64,000 nucleotides of DNA from PALSA-505 sp963699015 (GTDB lineage: Bacteria > Actinomycetota > Actinomycetes > Streptosporangiales > Streptosporangiaceae): NCBI GenBank assembly GCA_963699015.1, contig CAVOSX010000001.1, forward strand, positions 1,178,001 to 1,242,000, read 5' to 3'. Below are positions 34,543 through 44,086 of this stretch, in pieces. Both the position numbers and the translations under genes were made by a program. Positions within the stretch are counted from its first letter, which is position 1. Every line of letters begins with the position of its first letter. The notes below the pieces were generated by a model. That model saw only the letters and a list, made by a program, of their open reading frames with translations. It was not told the DNA's origin and did not search any database.

Positions 34543-35673
34543 TCAGCCCGAGCGCGGCACGCCGGACGAGAACCGGGCCGGATCGAACGGGGTGACGTCG
34601 GTCCCCGGCGGCTCGCCCAGCGCGAGCGCCGCGGCGGCGCGCCCGGTCCACGGGCCGGCGGTCAGCCCCTGCGGGCCGTTGCCGGCCGCGACGAACAGGC
34701 CTTCGGCCAGCGGGCCGAGCAGCGGGCTGCCGTCCGCGGTGACCGGGCGAAAGCCGATCCGGGTCTCCAGCAGCGCGGCCCCGGCGAGGCCGGGGGCGAG
34801 CTGCAGGACCGCGGCCAGCAGCCCGCCCACCCCGCTGATAGTGGCCGCGTGCTCGAAGCCGACATCCTCCCTGGTCGCGCCCAGCACGATCCGGCCCGCG
34901 GGGAAGCCGAGCAGGTAGGGGCCGGCACCGGGCAAGACCACCGGCCAGCCGCCGGTGTCGGCGCCGGGCAGCCTGGCGTGCACGATCTGGCCGCGCTGCG
35001 GGCCGATCGGCAGCGGCCGGCCGGCCCCCTCGCACACGTGCGCGGTCCACGCGCCGGCCGCCACCACGACGGCGTCCGCCCCTACGCGGTCCGCCCCGGC
35101 CCGCACGCCGGTCACCCGTCCCGCGGCCAGGTCGAGCCGCGCGGTCGCGCGGATCCGGCGGGCGCCGCGGACGGCCGCCGCGCGCAGCAGGCTGTCCCGG
35201 ATGGCGCGCCCGTCCACCCGGGCGCCTCCGGCTATCCAGACCCCGGCCAGGCCCGCGGCCAGTGGCGGGAACATCTGCGCCGGACCGCCCGGTTCCAGGA
35301 CGGCCACCTCCCCGATCTCGGGGCTGGCGGCCAGCCGCAACCGCAGCCGGGCGGCGGTCGCCTGCAGCGCCACGGCGCCAGCGTCCACGCTCAGCGCCCC
35401 GACCCTGGCGTAGCCGGTGTCGGCCTGGCCGTCGCCGGCCAGCATCGCGAGCAGTTCGGGGTAATACCGTGCTCCCTCGGCCGACAGCCGGTAGCCGGGG
35501 TCGTCCGCCGGCTCCGCCCAGGGACAGATGATTCCCGCGCCGGCGTCGGTGGCCGCTCCGGCGTGATCGGCGGCGACGATGATCACCGACACGCCCCGGC
35601 GGGCCAGGTGATAGGCGACGCTCGCCGCGACGATTCCGCCGCCGACGACCACGATTCTGGTGCTGGCGTCCAT
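34543..35673 (-). CDS. FAD-dependent amino acid oxidase/dehydrogenase (DadA/glycine-oxidase type)
   Basis: A 376-residue flavoenzyme. The N-terminal dinucleotide-binding motif is VVVGGGIVAASVAYHLARRG. Further landmarks are PIGPQRGQIVHARLPG and the C-terminal FAD loop LFVAAGNGPQGLTAGPWTG, which matches the DAO family (D-amino-acid dehydrogenase, glycine/sarcosine oxidase). ATG at 35673 starts MDASTRIVV; an upstream ATG at 35691 is possible. It lies at the end of a minus-strand group with the molybdenum hydroxylase genes, and probably oxidises an amino or imino acid of the same pathway. Confidence 0.85.
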   Translation of the reverse strand: MDASTRIVVVGGGIVAASVAYHLARRGVSVIIVAADHAGAATDAGAGIICPWAEPADDPGYRLSAEGARYYPELLAMLAGDGQADTGYARVGALSVDAGAVALQATAARLRLRLAASPEIGEVAVLEPGGPAQMFPPLAAGLAGVWIAGGARVDGRAIRDSLLRAAAVRGARRIRATARLDLAAGRVTGVRAGADRVGADAVVVAAGAWTAHVCEGAGRPLPIGPQRGQIVHARLPGADTGGWPVVLPGAGPYLLGFPAGRIVLGATREDVGFEHAATISGVGGLLAAVLQLAPGLAGAALLETRIGFRPVTADGSPLLGPLAEGLFVAAGNGPQGLTAGPWTGRAAAALALGEPPGTDVTPFDPARFSSGVPRSG

Positions 35674-35799
35674 GAGCTTATGGTCGCCCACCGGCCCTGC
35701 GCGCCCGGGCGCGGGTGGGCGTCCTGGCGCCGCGCCGGACGGGGCCGAGTACCCGGGTGGCCCTGGCGCCGTACCGGACCGGGCGGGGCGGGCGCTGGC

Positions 35800-36618
35800 T
35801 CAGGCCCGGGTGGCGGCTTCTTCCAGGGCGCGGGAGACCAGCACCCGGGCCAGGTGCTCGCGGTAGCCGCGGCTGGCGTTAATGTCGTCGGCCGGCCGGG
35901 TGCCGTCGGCCGCGTGCGCCGCCGCCTCGCGCGCGGTGGCCCCGGCGGCCAGCGCGCGCTCGACCCCGGCGGCCCGCAGCGGCCTGTCCGCCATGTTGAC
36001 CAGGGTCACCGAGCCGCCCTGCACGGCGACGCCCACGATGGCCCAGTCGATCGCGCGCTTGCTGAACTTCAGGAACGACCAGCCGGGCGCGGCCGGCTTC
36101 GGCAGCCGAATCTCGGCCAGCAGCTCGCCGGGTTCCAGCGCGGTCTCGAACAGGCCGCCGAAGAAGTCCGCCGCCGCGATCTGCCTGCTGCCCGAAGGCC
36201 CGCGGGCGACCAGCGTCGCGTCCAGCGCGAGCACGACGGCCGCCAGGTCGCAGGCCGGGTCGGCGTGCGCCAGCGACCCGCCGATCGTGCCGCGGTGCCG
36301 GATCTGCGGGTCGCCGACGCGCCCGGCCGCGACGGCCAGCAGCGGCAGCTCGCGGGCAAGCAGCGCGGAATGCTCCAGGTCGTGGTGGCGGGTGAGCGAG
36401 CCCACCGCGATGTGGTCGCCGGCGTCGGTGATGTAGCTCAGCTCGGCCAGCGAGCCGATGTCGATGATCACCTCGGGCATGGCCAGCCGCAGCTTCATCA
36501 TCGGCAGCAGCGAGTGGCCGCCGGCCAGGAACCTCGCGTCCTCGCCGTGCCGCGCGGCCAGGTCGAGCGCCTGGCCGGCCGACGAGGCGCGGTGGTAGCT
36601 GAAGGGAGCCGGGATCAC
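35800..36618 (-). CDS. Molybdenum hydroxylase FAD-binding (medium) subunit
   Basis: A 272-residue subunit of a xanthine dehydrogenase/CO dehydrogenase-family hydroxylase. It passes electrons from the iron-sulfur subunit to its FAD. Motifs are FLAGGHSLLPMMKLRLAMP and RHRGTIGGSLAHADPACDLA, the two FAD-contact loops of the family. The GTG start at 36618 overlaps the stop of the small-subunit gene (GTGA). It is the last of three genes in the order large, small, medium. Confidence 0.92.
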   Translation of the reverse strand: MIPAPFSYHRASSAGQALDLAARHGEDARFLAGGHSLLPMMKLRLAMPEVIIDIGSLAELSYITDAGDHIAVGSLTRHHDLEHSALLARELPLLAVAAGRVGDPQIRHRGTIGGSLAHADPACDLAAVVLALDATLVARGPSGSRQIAAADFFGGLFETALEPGELLAEIRLPKPAAPGWSFLKFSKRAIDWAIVGVAVQGGSVTLVNMADRPLRAAGVERALAAGATAREAAAHAADGTRPADDINASRGYREHLARVLVSRALEEAATRA

Positions 36619-37091
36619 CGGGCCTCCCCGTTTCCCGGGCCCGCCGCGGCCAGCGCCGCCTGGACGATGTTGTGATAGCCGGTGCACCGGCACAGGTTGC
36701 CCTCCAGGCCGGTGCGCACCTGCTCCTCGGTGGGATGCGGATTCTCCCGCAACAGCGACACGATCGCCAGCACCATCCCGGGGGTGCAGAACCCGCACTG
36801 CAGGCCGTGCCGCTCACGGAACGCCCGCTGCACCGGGTGCATCTGCCCGTCCTGGCCGGCCAGGCCCTCCGCCGTGGTGATCTCGCGACCGGCGGCCTGC
36901 GCGGCGAGCAGCGTGCACGACTTGACCGACTCGCCGTCCAGCAGCACGGTGCACGCGCCGCAGGAACTGGTGTCGCAGCCGACGTTGGCCGCGGTCAGCC
37001 CGGCCACGTCGCGCAGGTAGTGCACGAGCAGCATCCGGTCTTCCACGTCGGCGGCCTGCCGGCTGCCGTTGATCGTCATCTCGACCCTCAC
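36615..37091 (-). CDS. Molybdenum hydroxylase [2Fe-2S] (small) subunit
   Basis: A 158-residue iron-sulfur subunit. The plant-ferredoxin-type cluster is held by Cys39, Cys44, Cys47 and Cys59 (GCDTSSCGACTVLLDG...SC). The second, helical cluster is held by Cys99, Cys102, Cys134 and Cys136 (LQCGFCTPGM and NLCRCTGYHN). The GTG start at 37091 overlaps the stop of the large-subunit gene; an ATG four codons downstream at 37079 is possible. Confidence 0.93.
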   Translation of the reverse strand: MRVEMTINGSRQAADVEDRMLLVHYLRDVAGLTAANVGCDTSSCGACTVLLDGESVKSCTLLAAQAAGREITTAEGLAGQDGQMHPVQRAFRERHGLQCGFCTPGMVLAIVSLLRENPHPTEEQVRTGLEGNLCRCTGYHNIVQAALAAAGPGNGEAR

Positions 37092-39397
37092 CGGTCGCCC
37101 CTCGCCTCGCTGATCGCGGCCCACACCCGCCGCGGCGTGGCAGGCATGTCGATGTGCCGGATGCCCAGGGGGGCAAGCGCGTCTATCACCGCGTTCTGCA
37201 CCGCCGGGGCCGCGCCGATCGTGCCGGCCTCGCCGATGCCCTTGGCGCCGAGCGGGTTGACGGTGGCCGGCGTCTGGCTGTCTGCCAGCTCGAAGCTCGG
37301 CAGCTCGGCGGCGGTGATGATCGCGTAGTCGGCCAGGGTCCCGGTCAGCGGGTTGCCCTGCGCGTCGTAGAGCACCTCTTCCAGCAGGGCCTGGGCGGCG
37401 CCCTGCGCGATGCCGCCGTGCCGCTGCCCCTCGGCGAGCAGCGGGTTGAGCAGCGTTCCCGCGTCATCGACGGTCACGTGCCTGACCAGGCTGACCCGGC
37501 CGGTTTCGGTATCCACCTCGACCACCGCGACGTGGGCGCCGAACGGGAACGTCGGGTTGTCGGCGACGAACAGCACGTCGGCCGCCAGGCCCTCGTCGCC
37601 GGCCTGCCCGGCCACCTTGCCCCACTCCAGCTCGGTCCCGGACTCGCCGCGTACCCGCCAGACGCCGAGCCGGGGATCCAGTTCCATGTCCGCCTCGCCC
37701 GCGCCGGCCAGCTCCGCGGCCAGGCCGCGGGCCCGCTCCCTGACCTGCGTCGCCGCCTTCTGCACCGCGGCGCCGCCGAGCTGCAGCGAACGGGACCCGT
37801 GGGTTCCGGTTCCCTCGGGGATCGCATCGGTGTCGCCGTGCACCACGGTGACGTCCGACATGGGCACGCCGAGCTCCGCTTCGACCAGCATGGCCCACGC
37901 GGTTGCGTGCCCCTGACCGTGCGGAGAGCTGCCGGTGAACACGGTCACGGTGCCGTCCTCGTGCACCTCGACCCGTGCGGTCTCGCCGTCGGACGCGTCT
38001 CCGGCGGTGATCTCCACGTAGGCCGACAGCCCGATGCCCAACTGTACCGGGTCACCGCGCTCGCGCCTGCCGGCCTGCTCCTTCCTGAGCTCGGCGTATC
38101 CCGCCGCCGCGAGCACCTTGTCCAGGGCCGCCGCGTAGTCGCCGGTGTCGTACACCGCCCCGGTCGGCGAGGTGAACGGGAAGCGGCCAGGGGGGACCAT
38201 GTTCACCCGGCGCACCTCCGCCGGGTCCATGCCGATCTCGGCGGCGAGCAGAATCCACTGCCCGCTCGATCGCCGCGGTGGCCTCCGGTCGGCCGGCACC
38301 GCGGTAGGCGAAGATCGGCGTGGTGCTGGTGACCACGACCCGGTAGGCGCACTCGACCCGCGGTATCTGGTAGGCGCCGCTCGCCATCAGCCTGGTGAGG
38401 TAGGCCAGCTCCCCGGCGCCCCGCGGATACGCCCCGGCGTCCTGCACCAGATCCAGCCGGTAAGCCAGGATCCTGCCGTCGCGGGTCCCGCCGATCCTGA
38501 CCCGCTGCCACTGCGCGCGGCCGTGGGTCATCGCGACCAGGTTCTCGCTGCGGGTCTCCGCCCACCGCAGCGGCCTGCCGACCCGGGTGGCGGCCCAGGC
38601 GACAGCGATCATGTCCCGGTCGGCGCCGATCTTGGCCCCGAACCCGCCGCCGACGTCCGGCACGATCACCCGGATCGCGGCCGGATCAAGGCCCAGGCGG
38701 CTGGCCAGCGTCGACCGGGCGAACTGGGCGTTCTGCGTGCTCGCCCACACGGTGCAGCCGGCCGTCGGCCCAGGTCGCGGCCGCCGCGCGGGCCTCCATC
38801 GGGACCGGTGCGACCCGCTGGTTGACGATCGCGGCCTCGGCCACGGCGTCGCAGCCTTCGAACAGCGCATCGCCCGTGTCCTCGAGGTCGCCATCGGCCG
38901 CCACCAGGTTGGTGCCCGCCGCGGGGAACAGCAGGGTCTGGCCGGCCAGCGCGTCACCGGGGCCGATCACCGCCTCCAGCAGGTCGTAGTCCACGCTGAC
39001 CAGCTCGGCCGCGTCCTCGCCCTGGTAGCGGCCATCGGTGATCACCATCGCCACCGGCTCGCCGACGAATCGCACCCGGTCAGCGGCCAGCAGCGGCTCG
39101 GCCATCGGCTCGGCCGGGCTGGCCCGGCTCGGCGGGCTGGCCCGGCTGGCCCGCTAGCCCGGCGGCGTCCTCGGCGGTCAGCACCGCGACCACGCCGGGC
39201 TCGGCGAGCGCGGCGGAGGCGTTGACGCCGGTGATGAGCGCGTGCGCGCATGGGCTGCGCACGAAGGTGACCCGCGCTGCGCGGGCCAGCTCGGGCACGT
39301 CCAGGTCATCGACGTAGGTGCCGCCCACCGTGAGCAGCCGCTCGTCCTCGACCCGCAGTATCCGGCGGCCTAGCACGCCGGCCTGATCGCGGTCCAT
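37088..39397 (-). pseudogene. Molybdenum hydroxylase large (molybdopterin-binding) subunit, three frameshifts
   Basis: Four minus-strand frames together give a complete protein of about 768 residues. The start is at 39397 (RRILRVEDERLLTVGGTYVDD). Extra single bases occur at about 39112-39118, near 38754 and near 38252; because there are three, the last segment returns to the starting frame. Conserved parts include VRFVGEPVAMVI, VWASTQNAQFAR, VPDVGGGFGAK, AYRGAGRPEA and GSSPHGQGHATAW. The active-site loop AYRGAGR marks a form II/aldehyde or purine hydroxylase, not a true CO dehydrogenase (which has AYRCSFR). The stop overlaps the small-subunit start. All conserved segments survive, so I suspect sequence errors. 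Confidence 0.85.
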
Positions 39398-39543
39398 GTC
39401 ACCTCCGCAGCGTCGCGCCGGCCCCGGCCCATCGTGCCAGCCGCCCTCGTGCGCGAGCGGGCCGGGTGACCTAGTGTCGGGAGCGTATCCCCGGCCGCCC
39501 GGCTTCCGGGCCAGCCACCCGCCGCACGAGGAGGATCACGCCG

Positions 39544-40441
39544 GTGAGCGCTGCCCGCTTCCCTGGTGTCTACGCTGCTACCACCACTCCGTTCCGCGAT
39601 GGCCACGCCGAGGTCGATGAGTTCGCCGCGCACTGCGCGTGGCTCATCGACGCGGGCGTGGCCGGCCTGGTTCCCAACGGATCGCTCGGCGAATACGAGT
39701 GCCTGTCCGATTCCGAACGGGCTCAGCTTGTCCAGATGGCCGTGTTCGCCTCGATGGGCCGGGTCCCCGTGGTTCCCGGCGTCTCCGGCAAGTCAGCGGC
39801 CGAGGCGTGCCGGTGGGCCCAGCAGGCGGCCGAGGCCGGCGCGACGGCCGTGATGGCGCTGCCGCCGACCTCGCACCTGCCCACCCCGGACGAGGTGGTC
39901 GCGCATTTCGCGGAGATCGCCCAGGTCGGGCTGCCGATCATTGCGTACAACAACCCGTTCTCCACCCGGGTTCAACCTCACGCCGGGCCTGCTGGCCCGG
40001 CTGGCCGAGATCGAGCAGGTGCAGGCGGTCAAGGAGTTCTCCCAGGACGTGCGCCGGGTGGCGCAGATCAGGGAGCAGGCGCCGCGGCTCGAGGTGATTT
40101 GCGGCTGCGACGACACCCTCGTCGAGGCGATGCTGCTCGGCGCGACAGGGTGGATCGCCGGCCTGGTCAACGCGCTGCCCGCGCAGTCGGTACAGCTTTA
40201 CCGGATGTGCGAGGCCGGTGAGTTCGTGGCCGCCGTCGAGCTGTACAAGGCGATGCTGCCGATCTTGCGCTGGGACGCGGACCCGCGCTTCGTACAGGCG
40301 ATCAAGCTGGCGCAGGAGGAGGCCGGCCGGTACGGCGGGCCGGTCCGGCTGCCCCGGCTGCCGCTGCCGCCCGGGGAAGCCGACGAGGTGCGGACCACCA
40401 TGCAGGCCGCGCTCAAGGCCACTGCCGCCAGCACCCTGTGA
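39544..40441 (+). pseudogene. DapA-family lyase, probable pyrroline-4-hydroxy-2-carboxylate deaminase, one frameshift
   Basis: About 298 residues of the DHDPS/NAL barrel family. Start GTG 39544 after GAGGAGG. The first frame carries VPNGSLGEYECLSDSERAQL and PIIAYNNPFSTRV, with the catalytic-type Tyr; an extra base near 39973 shifts to the frame with NLTPGLLARLAEIEQV, and VKEFSQDVRR, whose Lys would form the Schiff base. GEYECLS in place of the GE-x-x-x-LT loop differs from true dihydrodipicolinate synthase. Next to a proline racemase-family gene, the best candidate is the deaminase of hydroxyproline degradation (LhpC type). A KdgD-like or other aldolase role is possible. Confidence 0.75.
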
Positions 40442-40484
40442 TGCGCGCCGCTGTGCGGCCCGGGCCATCCCGGCGGGCGCGGTA

Positions 40485-41499
40485 ATGCGGGCCCGGCGGG
40501 TATTTACCGCGGTCGACAGCCACACCGAGGGCATGCCCACCCGCGTGATCACCTCGGGCGTGGGCGTGCTGCCGGGCGCCACGATGTTCGACCGGATGCG
40601 CCACCTGGTGGCCGAGCGCGACGACCTGCGGACCCTGCTCATGTACGAGCCGCGGGGGCACGCCTCGATGTCCGGCGCGATCCTGCAGCCGCCGGCCCGC
40701 CAGGACGCGGACGCAGGCGTGGTCTTCATCGAGGTGTCCGGCTGCCTGCCGATGTGCGGGCACGGCACCATCGGGACCGCCACGGTGCTGGTGGAGACCG
40801 GCATGGTAGCGGTATGCGAGCCGGTCACGCTGATCCGGCTGGACACCCCGGCGGGCCTGGTGGAGGCCTCGGTGCAGGTGAGTCAGGGCCGGGCCAGGTC
40901 GGTGATGGTCCGCAACGTGCCCTCCTACCTGCACCTGCGCGACGCCCCCGTGCACGTGCCGGGGCTGGGCGACATAACGGTCGACCTGGCGTTCGGGGGC
41001 AACTTCTACGCACTGCTGCCTGCCGCCGCGGCCGGCCTCGAGGTGAGGCCCGAACAGCACGACCGCCTGGTGGCCGCCGGCCTGACGATCATGGAGGCAG
41101 TCAACGAGCAGCTCGACTTCGCGCACCCGGAGAATCCGCAGATCAGCGACTGCCGCCACGTGGTGTTCACCGAGCCCGGCGCGCGGGACCGGGCCCGCGC
41201 GCGCCGCGGTGGCCATCCATCCCGGCTGGCTGGACCGGTCGCCGTGCGGCACCGGCACGTCGGCGCGGATGGCCCAGCTCGCGGCGCGCGGCGAGCTGGG
41301 CCTGGAACAGGACTTCGTGCACGGCTCGGTCATCGGCACGACGTTTACCGGGCGCCTGGTGGGCACAACGACCGTCGGCGCCTTCCCCGCGGTGATCCCG
41401 ACGGTGCGCGGCCGCGCCTGGATCACCGGGATGGCGCACTACCTGCTCGACCCCGACGACCCGTTCCCTGCCGGGTTCCTCATGGGCGGCCGGCCCTGA
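40485..41499 (+). pseudogene. Proline racemase-family enzyme, probable 4-hydroxyproline epimerase, one frameshift
   Basis: About 337 residues of the proline racemase superfamily. The first frame has VDSHTEGMPTRVI, RGHASMSGAIL and the first catalytic Cys in GCLPMCGHGTIG. An extra base at about 41193-41205 shifts to a second frame with IHPGWLDRSPCGTGTSARM, which holds the second catalytic Cys. A Cys/Cys pair fits proline racemase and 4-hydroxyproline epimerase; 3-hydroxyproline dehydratases have Thr at the second position. The neighbouring DapA-family and HcnABC-like genes favour 4-hydroxyproline epimerase. The ATG at 40485 has no strong ribosome site. Confidence 0.8.
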
Positions 41500-41585
41500 C
41501 CGGTCCGCGCGGTAGGTCCAGGCCCACTCAGGACTAGGTGCCGACCCATGGCGCACCCGGCCCCGGCCGGGCCACGATGGTCGGT

Positions 41586-43366
41586 ATGTGGATCCTGGTG
41601 AAAGTGGCATGGAAGACCTTGGCCCGGCTGCTGCGTCATTTCGGCTGGGGCGGCCTGCTGCCGCTGGTGGCCGCGATGGGCATGGCGTTGTTCGGAGTGC
41701 TGCCGTGGACCGTAGCGCTGGTCGTACTCGCGCTGATCGTGGCGGCCTGGTGGCCAGCCATCGCGGCCGACCTGCTGCCGGTCACGATGCTGCTCGCTGG
41801 CATATGGGCGCTGATGGTGGCCGCGGTCGCCGGTGACCACCGTGAACTGGGTCGTGGCCGGGCCGGAGCTTCGCGTTCAGCGCCCCACAGGCTTTGGTCA
41901 AGAAGCTCCGGGCGGCCCGGGCGGGGGGCGGTAAGGGGATGACCGTCAAGGGCGGGCGGGTGGCATTCACCAAAGGCCCCCCGGGGCAGGTGTTCATCAA
42001 CGGCCCCCAGGGGCAGGTCATCCAGCAGAACTTCGCGACGCGCAGCGTGCACGCAGCGGCCGGTCCCGGCGGAGGGATCACTACGCTCTCCCCGACCCCG
42101 GGACCGCGCGGGCCGCTCTTCTTCGGTGGCCCCGGCGGCCCGCCGAAGCCCCTCGGCCTTCCCCATCCCGTCGTCCATGGCGGCGGCCTGCTGCCGACCG
42201 GGCTGCTGGTTCCGCTGGCGCTGCTGCTGCTGGCCCTCGGCCTGTGGCTCACCCCCCGCGCGGTAGCCAGGCTGCGGGACCGCATGCCCTGGCTCGTGCC
42301 GTACCTGCGGCGGTGGGCGGTGGAGAACCGCTGGGGCGTCCTGCTCATCCCGGTCACGATGTTCGGCCTGGTGGTATTCGGCGTGCGCCCGTGGACGGTC
42401 GCGGCGGTTCTCGTCTCGGTGATCGCCGCGGTGCGGTGGCCGAAGGTGGCTGCGGACCTGGTGCCGGTCGCGCTGGTTGGCTTCGCGGCCTGGGGGTTCG
42501 CGATCGCGTCGAGCTGGCAGTCGCTGGCCGCGGGCAGGAACGGGCACCAGGTAATCTACGGCGCCGTCCAGGTCAGCAGCCCGCAGATGGCCCTGCTGGC
42601 CGGCGCCGAGGCCAGCGTATTCCTGGCCTTCGCCGCCTGGCTGGTGCCCCGGACGATCGGCGCGCACGCGCGGACCCTGCTGCACCCCGGGCCCGATCCC
42701 GAGCTGGCCGGCCGGGTCCAGCAGCTGACCGAGACCCGCGGCCACGCCATCGACGCCGCCACGTCCGAGCTGCGCCGGATCGAGCGAGACCTGCACGACG
42801 GGGCCCAGGCCCGCCTGGTCGCGCTGGGCATGAACCTGCGTGCGGTCGAACGCATGCTGCCGACCAGCCCGCAGGCGGCGCTGGCCCTGGTCGCCGAGGC
42901 CAGGGAGACCTCGTCGCGGGCGCTGAGCGACCTGCGCAACCTGGTCCGCGGCATCTACCCGCCGGTGCTGGCCGACCGCGGCCTCGGCCACGCGGTGCAG
43001 GCCCTGGCCCTGGACACCCCGCTGCCGGTCCGGGTCGACGTCGACCTGCCCGGCCGGCTGACCGCGCCGGTCGAGTCGGCCTGCTACTTCGCGGTCGCCG
43101 AGGTCCTCGCCAACGCGGTCCGGCACTCCGGCGCGAGCCAGGTCGACATCCGCATGCAGCACGCCGACGGCACCCTGCGGATCGAGGTGTGCGACGACGG
43201 CATCGGCGGCGCGGACCAGGCAAAGGGCACCGGGCTGCAGGGCGTGGAGCGGCGGCTGGGTACCTTCGATGGCATCATGGCCGTGAGCAGCCCGACGGGC
43301 GGGCCCACCATGATCGTCATGGAGGTGCCATGCGTGTTGTCGTCGCCGAAGATCTTTTCCTCCTGA
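41586..43366 (+). pseudogene. Sensor histidine kinase with duplicated membrane module, two frameshifts
   Basis: The kinase core is intact from about 41890 to 43366: dimerisation helix ELRRIERDLHDGAQARL with the phospho-His, DLRNLVRGIYPPVLADRGL, and the ATPase motifs AEVLANAVRHSGA and CDDGIGGA. Upstream, an N-terminal membrane module (LFGVLPWTVALVV...WPAIAADLLPV) lies in a different frame; extra bases at about 41829-41833 and 41862-41866 separate them. The module repeats later as VFGVRPWTVAAVL...WPKVAADLVPV, with a Gly/Pro-rich loop between. The 3' end overlaps the response regulator gene by 37 bases. The start at 41586 is chosen by homology of the segment; ATG 41577 is the alternative. Confidence 0.75.
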
Positions 43367-43974
43367 GGGACGGCCTGGCCCGGCTGCTCGGCGCGTACGA
43401 CTTCGAGATCGCCGCGGCCGTCGACACCGCGCCCGCCCTGCTGCGCGCGTTGCTGGAGGAGCGGCCGGACGTCGCGGTCGTGGACGTGCGGCTGCCGCCC
43501 TCGTTCGCCGACGACGGACTGCGCGCGGCGCTGGAGGCCCGGCGGCAGATCCCCGGCCTCCCGGTCCTGCTGCTGTCCCAGTACGTCGAGCAGCTTTACG
43601 CCCGGGAGCTGCTGGCCGACCAGGCGGGCTCGGTCGGCTACCTGCTCAAGGACCGGGTGTTCAACGACGACCAGTTCATCGACGCGATCCGCACCGTGGC
43701 CGGGGGCGGCACGGTCATGGACCCCGAGGTGGTGACCAAGCTGCTGGGCCGGCGGTCTCGGGACGAGCCGATCACGCGGCTGTCGGCGCGGGAGCAGGAG
43801 GTGCTGGAGCTGATGGCGGAAGGACGCTCGAACACTGCGATCGCGCAGCGCCTGTACGTGACGGAAAAGGCCGTGAGCAAGCACACCACCAGCATCTTCA
43901 GCAAGCTCGGGCTGGCCGCGTCGGGGGACGACAACCGGCGCGTGCTCGCCGTACTGGCCTACCTGGATTCCTGA
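43330..43974 (+). CDS. LuxR/NarL-type response regulator
   Basis: A 214-residue regulator beginning MRVVVAEDLFLLRDGLARLL. The phosphoacceptor is Asp52 (VAVVDVRLPP); the conserved Lys is in GYLLKDRVF. The C-terminal LuxR domain has RLSAREQEVLELMAEGRSNT and AQRLYVTEKAVSKHTTSIFS. The gene overlaps the end of the kinase gene and is its cognate regulator. The pair sits inside the hydroxyproline-type cluster, but the family is usually tied to antibiotic or envelope responses, so control of catabolism is only a guess. Confidence 0.92.
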   Translation: MRVVVAEDLFLLRDGLARLLGAYDFEIAAAVDTAPALLRALLEERPDVAVVDVRLPPSFADDGLRAALEARRQIPGLPVLLLSQYVEQLYARELLADQAGSVGYLLKDRVFNDDQFIDAIRTVAGGGTVMDPEVVTKLLGRRSRDEPITRLSAREQEVLELMAEGRSNTAIAQRLYVTEKAVSKHTTSIFSKLGLAASGDDNRRVLAVLAYLDS

Positions 43975-44011
43975 CCGCCCGGATTCGCGTCCGGGCCACG
44001 GCCAGCGGCCT

Positions 44012-44046
44012 GGAGCCTGCCTGGAAACCCCGCCCAGACAGGCTCC
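44012..44046. terminator. Hairpin terminator after the response regulator gene
   Basis: Inverted repeat GGAGCCTGCCTGG (44012-44024) and CCAGACAGGCTCC (44034-44046), with one mismatch and a nine-base loop, about 40 bases after the stop at 43974. It separates the kinase/regulator operon from the HcnABC-like operon. Confidence 0.6.
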
Positions 44047-44086
44047 ACCGCTTGCCGTTTCATGACCGGCGGGCTAGTAAGTACGG

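Noticed and set aside
35800..39397. Carbon monoxide dehydrogenase (CoxMSL)
   Set aside because: Gene order and size fit, but the active-site loop is AYRGAGR rather than the AYRCSFR loop of true CO dehydrogenase.
39544..40441. Dihydrodipicolinate synthase of lysine biosynthesis
   Set aside because: The neighbours are catabolic and the substrate loop differs from that of DapA.
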